Shown in pieces: positions 55,915 through 64,000 of a stretch of 64,000 nt of DNA. This DNA is from Gloeopeniophorella convolvens (taxonomy: Eukaryota; Basidiomycota; Agaricomycetes; Russulales). The stretch spans positions 496,001-560,000 of the forward strand of contig WTXD01000010.1 in the NCBI GenBank assembly GCA_022496205.1, in the 5' to 3' direction. The translations under genes and the position numbers were made by a program. The number at the start of each line of letters is the position of its first letter. Position 1 is the first letter of the stretch. The notes under the pieces were generated by a model that made no database searches, was not told the DNA's origin, and saw only the letters and a list, made by a program, of their open reading frames with translations.

Positions 55915-57592
55915 CTACGCGTATAAGGGCTGTTTGAACGTAGATGAAGGTGTGGGGAGCGGGAACTCAGGCAATCCGGGTGGGCCTATTCCATCCAAGT
56001 AACGGAGCTGCACCGGATGGGCAGGCAGTGTCGATGCATCTATGGACCCTGCGCCTACAATTTGCCGTGGCCGCGTGTCTCCGTAATCGAGTTGGGCGGC
56101 TATTTCGGGCTTCGGCAGCGTCATATACTGTTCTATCGAACGCTGAACGATGATGCCCGGGTGCGAGGGCGCAAATCGCTCTGCCGTCCCAGAGCTGTCT
56201 GCGAGTGTGGTGTCGTTGTAGCTGCTAGGATTGCGGACGTGCATCCCGTGACGGAAGGTGATCCGGTTGTTGAGCGTAACGAGCAGCGTGTTTGAGTAGC
56301 TACAATACCGTCAATAGTTGCACAATTGCGTAGGTGGGATGTGCCCGACTTACATTTTCCCCAGTACTGCAGTCGGGAGGATAAAGTAGTTATTATTCGG
56401 ACATCCCACGAATACGGCAAGAGAGACGATCGCAACAGTTGCTGAAAGGAATGTGAGATCTACTGGCGCTGACGGAACTCAGGCCCTTACTTACCCGAAG
56501 CCGCGTTGGTCTCGATAGTAAGGTGAACTAGTTTCACCAACATACTATTCGACGAGAACTGGTGCCCCCTCGTTCGCGATCGTAGGAGCTGGCAATTGTA
56601 GTCAGTACGGCGCATCATTCGCTTTCTCGACAGGAACTTACCAGGTAAGTCAATGAAGCTGCAATGAGGATATCCGCTACGGCATCGCCAATGAGCCAGA
56701 CCTAATTACCAACATGTTAACACCGTTCCCACTTCCCGGATCAGGTTATACACGCACGTAAACAAACTTAATGGCGCGGTGGGCCTCTGAAAATTCCCCA
56801 TTGATGTGTCCCTGCAGTCGAGTTAACACTGCGTTCCCAAGGAAGATATCACGGAAAGCGGAGAACCTTGATCCCACCAACAATGCCCCCAACCGCCTGA
56901 GTAGCAGAGACCTATATGAATGAGTCAGACCGTACCAACACATGTCACTTTCCGGGCTCTGCTCACTGCTTCAATGGCGGTTGCGAGCCACCACAAGGAA
57001 TTTTCGAGGACCCAGATGCGGTAGCAGAAGAAGGATTGTATGATGAATGTGATAAATCCAGCGGTGATGGGAGTATCGGCGAAAGAGATGTACACATTGT
57101 TCAAGTGTAAGACGTTTCCGAACCCCTTCGCGAACCAATAGTAGATGTCAACTCCCGTGAGAGCAGTTTGAACGGTTTCGATGATGAAGACAAAGTATAC
57201 TGAGGTCCTAATTGCTCAGTATGCATGGCGCTGGGGTAGATGGAAACCTACCGAGAAATTTCAAAGCGCGCCTGTCGTCGGGGAAATAGTAGCTGTACAA
57301 GTCTGCGGACGTGTTAAAAAAAGTCTGAATACTGAAGGGTATGGGCTTACAAACTTGGACCAGGAGAATTCCGTACATGCACCAGTTGAGCAGGGTCCCC
57401 AAGAGCTAAACAAAGCGTATTGAAAAACAAAAAAGGAGCGAGAACACGGGGTACTGACAATGGGCGCCGTCCTAGGAGGGTTCAGATACACCACATCACA
57501 GAACGAGTAGACACGCACCCTTGAGCGACATTCGACGGAACCGGGGGAAGCGTGGCCACTCCGAGCGGAGGAGGACTTGTAGGGGTGGACAT
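55915..57592 (-). CDS. DUF6534-type multi-pass membrane protein
   Basis: ATG 57592 starts MSTPTSPPPLGVATLPPV. A 13-nt exon (57471-57459) then joins to LLGTLLNWCMYGILLVQV and YYFPDDRRALKFL. Later exons carry the family patterns FVIETVQTALTGVDIYYWF, ITAGFITFIIQSFFCYRIW, HLTIETNAASATVAIVSLAV and YSNTLLVTLNNRITF. The last exon is a Pro-rich cytosolic tail ending PLYA. DUF6534 proteins are abundant in Agaricomycetes, have about seven membrane helices and no known function. The model has many short introns (about nine), read by homology, so some splice sites are approximate. It lies between the two O-methyltransferases. Confidence 0.8.
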
Positions 57593-59100
57593 GACAGACG
57601 CTTTTGGTTCCTTGAGAAGAACAAAGGATGTCCGAAAAAAAATAGAGAGAAAGTCGCGTGCACGTAGGCCCTGTGCCTTCTGAAACAGAAGAGCCGAGAG
57701 ATGGCCCAGCACCAGAACCCGACTTTTATATACCCAAGTGAGTACGGTCTGGGCCCTGCATTTTACCGGACAAGCACGCACCAAACAGTAAAAAGCGAAG
57801 CAGAACGGAGCAGAGAAGTTAAAATTAGCCAACTTGGACAAGGGCACCCGCTGCGGTCGACTCAATCATGCAGATGGATGATGGTGGATCAGATGTGCCC
57901 TGTTCCATGCACCGTAGAATGATATCCTGTATGGGAGCACATGATGTCCAGCACATCGGCGTCTGGGCGGCCTTGCGGGCGATGCTTTGATGTGTATGTA
58001 AGACGTTGATGGTAGCGGAGAGGAGGGGCCGTGGGAGTTGTCCCGTCATGGACGTCTACGCTATTGCATACAAATGCAGATTTAAAAAAAAACCCCGTGT
58101 GACTAGTGACTCTGCGGCCTCGTTACCCTCAGCCTTCTCGCCACCCCCTATTCCAACGTCCGCCTGATGCATGGATGGATGGTCAGGCCTTCAGATTCAA
58201 CAGCCCAACGTTATGGTGAGGCGCTGAGAAAAACGAAAACGAAAACACAGAACCAGCCTCTGGCGGCTTGGAGCATCCATGGGAATGAGCACATCCTAAC
58301 AAGCAAATGATCAACTTTCCTTAGAGATTTCCCTCATCAATTAGCTATCCGTGTTTGGGAGTAGCCATCGAGCATCTGGCACAAGCACAGGGCTCCACCG
58401 TGGGGACCCGCTGCCTAAAGTAGGACGAAACTATAAGACTACGCGGAGTCTGCTCGGAAGTGTCGAGCCCACCAGACGGAGTCGTCAAACCTGCAGGTGG
58501 GTGGGCGTTTGGACGTGGGTTCCATGGCGCTGTCAGTCCCAAAATACCGGAAAAGAGGATTCGCATCGAAGAAACAACAGGACGGTCCTAGATCAATCAT
58601 ACCTTGAAGGCGATGGTCCATGGATAGTGATGTAATAACTCCGACCCGGACGGTCAGAATGGCATAGCCGGATACTAGGTTCACGGGGGTCAACGTTATC
58701 TAAACGCGTTACGGCCGAGGCGGGCCGTCAGCAGAAAGGCCCTTCGCGCGGCACGAGCGAACGCCGAGTCACGCGCACGGTATACTCTACACTGTACAGC
58801 AGTACAACAAGTCAGTCGGCGTCATTTTCCCTCTAAGCTCTCAGGATACCGATCCGATGGCCTCGTTCTGTCCACGTTAGCGCCGCCTGCCATATGCTTG
58901 CGCTTCGTGTTCGCGGTCAAACGTTTGAGGTTAATGTAGGGCCAATGTTCTCCGTACGTAGATCAAACATCGTATTGCGCACCGCGTCCTACACATATCC
59001 ACTTGCAGTTAGGGTTCAGCTAAAAAAGGGGGAGCGATATAGTTTCCCGTCATTACCTCTTATCACAAGGCTGTGGTCATCAGCATTCCTTGGTCTGGCA
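57593..59100. other. Intergenic, no gene recognised
   Basis: It contains the promoter of the DUF6534 gene and the 3' flank of O-methyltransferase copy 2. An A-run at 58083-58090 is followed by GAAAACGAAAACGAAAAC near 58229. No coding sequence is supported. Confidence 0.45.
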
Positions 59101-60859
59101 TTATGCGGGAGAAAAAATGAATGTGGTAAGTGGACCCGGCTTCGCCCCGTCCAGCTTCCATCCAGTGACGGCGCCAAGGCCAACGAATTGCGCGAATGTG
59201 CGCTCTTTTCCGTTCAGGACTGTGAGCATCTACATGAACTCTATGAGCATCGGCACCCAATCCGCGTGGGTACGGCCGCACATGTAGGTCAGCCATCGTG
59301 ACGAACGTCCCGAGGCCTGCGCCGAGGTTGCCGAGAAGTGGCGCAGGTGGAGGTGGCGGACCACCGGGCACATAACAAACGTGAGGCATCACCCCATCAA
59401 AAACGACTAAGCGTGTCGTTGGTGCTGCCGCCGCGCGGAGATTCTTGAGGACAGTGGTGTTAGGCTCATCAGCCCAGTCGTGCAGAACGAGGCGCAACAG
59501 GTACACCGCGGCATTCTTCACCGACTGAGGCTTGAAGAAGTCTTGAGCTTGAGAGACCGATCAGATTCCTGCAGATATGGAATCGGTCTACAATTCACCT
59601 TCTAATATCACACGCCCGTCGGCCACCGCCTTCGGTGCGACCTCTGCCCAGAACTGGGCCTCCGTTAGCGTAGCGCAACATAGCCATGTGGGAGACTCAC
59701 GGCTTTCGCATCTTTGACAACCGGGGGAAGGTCTTGGACAATATATTTCAGATGCGGGAAGGCCTCGTGCAGAATCTGCGTGACCTTCCCAACACTTCCG
59801 CCGACGTCCACTACAACACTGTCGGGTGCAAGAGATTTCCAATCGAATCCTTCCGTGAAGATCGAAGGAGGGAAGCGGTCCGCCGCTCCCTTCATCGCCG
59901 AGGTGAAGCGGTGGTAGCGCCAGGCGTTGTCAGGCTCTTCATACCACTCCCAGAGCGTCCCTTTCTTTCCAGAGGCGAGATTCCATGGGGTATTCACATC
60001 CTGGGGCTCGTCCTTGATGTATGTGCTGAGATATGCGGCCCCCTTGAAGGCTTCATCCGTGCTGACAAGTGTTGTCACGATCGGAATAGAACATGACGTA
60101 GTGCATAGGCCACGTACAGGTGTCCCACAGCCGCAGCGGCTGGGGCATCTTCGTATTTGGTCAGCTTGCTAATGCGGAACGAGATCAGATATATGCGAGG
60201 GGAGATGGATCACAGTGGCAGCTGCGAGTACCCACTCTTTCTTCAGTTCCTCGATGGGCTTGGACTTGACCAGGAACGAAGAGATACGATTATTTGCGTA
60301 GACGTCGGGAGAAACCTCCCTGAAGACGTGGCGGCTGGCGAGGTAACGGAGGATACGGGCTGCCAAAAGCGACAGATGCGTGGGTGAAAGTTTCGTAAAT
60401 ATTGTCGAAGACGAGCCTTGCAGTAAGGTACGCACCAAGCTTCACAGAATCAACACCCGTTTTGGAGCTGATATCTTTGATGTGGAGACCCTGGATCAAA
60501 GTAATCATGTTAGCGCCTCATTGCACGAACGAAGGATGACCAATCACCTGGGTCCCACTTTCCTTGATTGCATCTGGGACATCGGCCTCGTCAACAAGTC
60601 CCAATGCTGAGGATAGGTACATAGCGGGAGCATAGTCCTGAATGGTCTCCAATGGAGACCTCACTATGGAAATGATCTGATACGCAGCGGCCACAATGAG
60701 GCGGGTCGTGTGGGCGACCCCTGGGTCGTTGTCGAGAGGCCCAGGCTTGAAAGGGTCATCCAGGGAGGGGAACGAGGCACCTTGGTTGGAATACGATTCC
60801 TGGAGCCCAGCCACGCCTTGTGAGAGGATACGAACAAGCGCGGTAAGATCTTCTGACAT
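59101..60859 (-). CDS. Family-2 O-methyltransferase (COMT-like), copy 2
   Basis: ATG 60857-60859 starts MSEDLTALVRILSQGVAGL. The same exon order as copy 1 follows: HIKDISSKTGVDSVKL, VLRYLASRHVFREVSPDVYA style exon, KLTKYEDAPAAAAVGHL joined to TDEAFKGAAYLSTYI, VVVDVGGSVGKVTQIL and RLVLHDWADEPNT, ending RTFAQFVGLGAVTGWKL and IFSPA-stop at 59101. Most coding differences are synonymous or conservative, so both copies look functional. The fourth intron's donor (CT|gtacgtgg) and acceptor (GTCAG) are clear. Unlike copy 1 it has a TATA box about 50 bp upstream of the ATG. It sits next to a UbiA-type gene on the same strand. Confidence 0.87.
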
Positions 60860-60904
60860 CTCAGTGGCGCCACCAGTAGCTCGTCGAGAGGCAGCACCAC
60901 GCAC

Positions 60905-60910
60905 TTTATA
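60905..60910 (-). promoter_or_regulatory. TATA box of O-methyltransferase copy 2
   Basis: TATAAA on the minus strand, 46-51 bp upstream of the ATG. The aligned position in copy 1 (near 52121-52126) reads GACAAA, so the two copies differ at this core promoter site. Confidence 0.55.
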
Positions 60911-61571
60911 CGAGACCCCCAACAGCCGCACGAACAAATGGAGCTACAGGCCCTGCAAAAGTCCAACCCTCTGGCCTACTCTGAACAACTCACCCTGAAA
61001 CCGGCAGCGATTGATGCATGACAGTCAGGGAAGGGAGTAGGAAATATCCGTCCGAATTTGGGTTACCTGCACTTCGGCATTCGCGTCTTCCGAGCGGGGT
61101 CTCTTGGGATAGAGATAGTGACAGCAATAGTCGTCAATGGCTGAAGAATCTGATTGGAGGAATTTTGGGCACCTATGAAGGTGATACTCATGCTTTACGG
61201 CGCGAGGATTGGGAAACTTCGAAATTCGAATCAGGCGGTGCAGAGAGTAAACAATTACGCATACGCGTTACGTACAGACGTAGACTTCAAAGGTGCGTAG
61301 TATTGGGGCGGCGACAGCGGATGTTCCAATTCAAGGGTTGTTCCGCTCAGCACAGCTCGGGCTTTCCGGGTCCCCCTGAGTAGTAGGAATAAATAGGAAC
61401 GTAGTTGATTGCCCCATGTATGATTGTCTAGTGATCTTGCCTGTGGCCACTTTCGATCGCCGCAGGCGCCTGCCGGAGCCAACATCAGGTCTAATTTCGG
61501 TGCGCTAAATGTCGTGAGCTAAATTCACGTTCAACAGGGAGATTCTCAGTTTACATATACACGAAACTCCG

Positions 61572-63019
61572 CTAGGCAAGAAGATAGTCTGAAAATAACC
61601 CTGCCCAGATAATCCCACCAAGCGCGAAACCGTTCGATTCGAACTGTCGCAACGGTCAGACGATTGTGTAGGGAAACATAATGCTAAAGCACGCACAGCG
61701 ACAAGGCAGCTTTTAGCGTCGTCAGGATCGAGAGTTAGGAGCTGCCAGGTGAGGTGGGCTGCACCCCCGCCGATGGTGATTAAAAAGTAAGGGGCTTGTT
61801 GGCCATTCGACTTCCCAGCGATGGTCAAGCAGGTTAACATCAGTCCGGCGAAGACCACCAAACCACCTTTGATATATCGACCAAACAGGAGAGCGGTTGA
61901 CTTCACACCTACTTTCACATCGTCACGCTTGTCTTGGCAAGCATAGATCGTGTCTATGCTAAGTGAGACTTGTATACACGGATGGCTGGCGTGACATGCG
62001 CACCATAATAGAGTGTCCAGCTGCGTGAAGTGATTACGCTGTCGGCTGGTATTCGTTTGAATGGTCTAGACGTCACTCACCAACAACAACCAGTAAGCAG
62101 CGCGACTGCTGCCAGGGTAAGCTCGGCGCGAAGCGCGCTCCATGCCACGAGAGATATCGTGTTCACCGCGATGCCTCGAGAGGGTCAGGCATTGCTATTC
62201 GTGGAGGTCACCCCTGCATACCTAACCAAGCCTGTGGCCAGTACGTCACACGTTTCATGAGCGGGTAAATTCCTGGCAGTGGGAAAATAACAACAAGTCC
62301 AAGCTTCCAGCTAGATGCAAAAGAATGGCTCAGTCACTGACCCCGGGAAAGATGCTGACGTACGCGAGGGGGTTCACGGGCCAGAGTAAGGCCACGAGCA
62401 GCACGAGATGTAATGCCAAGAACACAAGAGCTCCTTGAACAGAAACCCTCCCATCAGCGATAGGCCTGTGTTTGGTGCGCTCTTCGAACGCAATCGGTAT
62501 TAGTACAAATGGTGAGGGTTTCGCGTACAACAAGGTGACCTTACCAACTTTTCTGTCAAATTCACGGTCGAGAACATCGTTCCACACACAACCGGCACCT
62601 AGGCGGTTTGAGCCGGGGAAGGAGCGGAGCCCTCACCCCGAGTAAACGCACGTACTATGGAGTAATTGAATTCATCAACAAGGCGTCGAAACAACTAGCT
62701 CGAACCCACCTGTGTAATAACGCAGCGCCAATAAGGCCGTATACAAGATCGAAAAGGTATGTCTTGATAGACATCGATAATAGATGTGCTGCCATCGTCA
62801 TACCCCATGCTAATGGCGAGTCGCAAGGATCAATATAACAGTGTGCGGGCGATGGAGAGATTTTGCGTACCCAATGGCCAGAAAATCAGCATTGATCCCG
62901 CGAACTTATGGACGCGGGAAAGCTCAATCTAGGTGCAGGACTATCAGATGGACTCGCGCATGGGAGAATGCACATATAGAAATGCCAACCCAGCGCCAGA
63001 CTCCCACTCCAGATGTCAT
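61572..63019 (-). CDS. UbiA-type prenyltransferase (COQ2-like)
   Basis: Exons can be chained by homology: RVHKFAGSMLIFWP, AWGMTMAAHLLSMSIKTYLF with LVYGLIGAALLH, GAGCVWNDVLDREFDRKV (first Asp-rich motif), ERTKHRPIADGRVSVQGAL, IYPLMKRVTYWPQAWLG, IAVNTISLVAWSALRAELTL, DTIYACQDKRDDVKVGVKST (second Asp-rich motif) and FALGGIIWAGLFSDYLLA-stop at 61572. UbiA enzymes attach a prenyl chain to an aromatic acid in a membrane. This could be mitochondrial COQ2 (4-hydroxybenzoate) or a meroterpenoid enzyme; the first-exon end is unclear, and the ATG at 63017-63019 is only one choice. No premature stop was found when introns are removed. Two same-strand methyltransferases lie upstream on the map. Confidence 0.78.
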
Positions 63020-64000
63020 ATTCTCAGTTTCACCCAGAAGGCTTTGTGAATATGACCGGGTCAGCGTTGCATACTGGTCATTGTAGCACTCTTTATATAC
63101 GTACAGTTTGCCATGGATGTTGCATGGAAGTGACTAGTAGCAATCTAGATTTTTCCATGTGCGGAGAGCAGTAAGAGAACCACCGTGATTCACGTCCAGG
63201 GCCCGCCGTTCGGGAGCAGCTGGAGCGCCCTGTCCTCGACGCATGGCCGCCCAGCTCAGGCTAGGCGGTCGTCACGCCAGAAGTTCCGCTAAGCTTACGA
63301 CAAGTATGACGCGGCTTCTTCGGGCCGATGGAGTTTCGGCGACCTGCATCAGATCGTCCGCTTCAAGCTCCGAAGTCAACGTTACGTTCAACGTTCAACC
63401 GGGACATGTGGGACTGTCAGTTCCAAAGTGACTAGTGACTCGGCGCACTCCTGTCCACACCACGCGGTTGTCGCTGCGGATGGTGGGAAGAAGTTGATGT
63501 TCACCCCCACCCTGCGCCATTACCTTAATCTCGCTCTCCTGCTCCGCAGGATATGACTAAGGTGCACTGATAACACTAGGCTGAAAATATGTTTCGATGT
63601 GACGAGGGACTGTAGCAGGAAGATTGACCCAGTTGCTTTACCCATATGGATATGGGAACGCTCCACGATGGACTATGTGGTTGCTCCAGTAGGCTGGCTG
63701 CGATAATCTTTCCGAGCGAATCTTCGTTCCCCGTCAGTACCACTTCCGTATTCGTTTGTACTGTCGAGTAGACCGCTATCGCCTGTAGAATCTTCTAATC
63801 AGGGTTCTCAGCAAGCCCTGCCCCGACCCTATTTTTTTTTATCTACCTCCCATGACCCATTGACACAGCGCCAACGTAAGTGTCAGAACTCGTCTTCGTT
63901 GCGTGACTAATGATCAAGCACGTCAAGGCCTGCTTCCCTTGCTCCTCACCAGCCCATAGCCCCCAGCTTGATTTCCCAGCTGTGATATTCGTACCGCTGT
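63020..64000. other. Right edge, repeat-like sequence
   Basis: It holds the dispersed repeat at 63685-63865 and an AACGTTCAACGTTCAAC-like motif near 63384 shared with about 27.35 and 27.44 kb (reverse orientation). No gene is supported. Confidence 0.45.
63685..63865 (+). repeat. Dispersed repeat (partner at 54.3 kb)
   Basis: It is collinear with 54325-54500, including AGTAGGCTGGC, GTTCCCCGT, AGACCGCTAT and AGCAAGCCCT. Confidence 0.7.

Overview
The window looks like nuclear DNA of a filamentous basidiomycete, most likely an Agaricomycete. Genes are broken by many short introns of about 46-75 nt, and both tRNA genes appear to carry an intron in the anticodon loop. The gene families also fit: F-box-like paralogues with decaying copies, a DUF6534 membrane protein, a divergent G-alpha, family-2 O-methyltransferases and a DIRS-type retroelement. 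All homology calls come from reading translated sequence and remembering the families; no database search was run.

Layout, left to right. 1-2.5 kb is the 5' half of a retrotransposon on the minus strand: a Gag-like ORF overlapped by an RT ORF that runs off the window edge. 4.7-6.0 kb is an F-box-like gene. 7.0-14.7 kb holds two tandem glutaminase A-like genes with 17 exons each; the first has one apparent extra base. 15.7-19.2 kb is a tandem pair of zinc-type alcohol dehydrogenase-like genes, the first dead and the second intact. 19.5-25.8 kb has ALG12 and an Adp1-like ABC transporter head to head. 26-30 kb has an Hsp20-like gene, a short-chain dehydrogenase and a PrpF-like remnant. 32.5-34.3 kb is a divergent G-protein alpha subunit.

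35.7-45.3 kb is a housekeeping stretch: tRNA-Glu, an extended-SDR epimerase, NDUFAF7, eIF6, a long peroxiredoxin-like-2 protein and tRNA-Phe. 45.5-50.1 kb carries two more F-box-like genes and a fragment of another. 50.3-63 kb holds two closely related O-methyltransferases about 8.8 kb apart, a MITE-like element, a DUF6534 gene and a UbiA-type prenyltransferase. O-methyltransferase plus UbiA suggests quinone or prenylated-aromatic metabolism, but this could be COQ2 beside unrelated duplicates.

The most distinctive observations are these. (i) A 55-bp tandem duplication in the leader of the 47-kb F-box gene has one copy with a precise 52-bp intron and one without; the intron-less copy lies inside what could be a newly made intron. 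(ii) The glutaminase pair shares all 16 intron positions, including a GC-AG intron, AAG acceptors and a 39-nt micro-exon. (iii) The G-alpha lacks the usual catalytic arginine and a switch II arginine. (iv) A 599-bp element has near-perfect terminal inverted repeats. (v) An F-box ORF contains a (CCAG)7 tract, so unit changes would shift its frame. I found no evidence for an obviously new multi-gene system.
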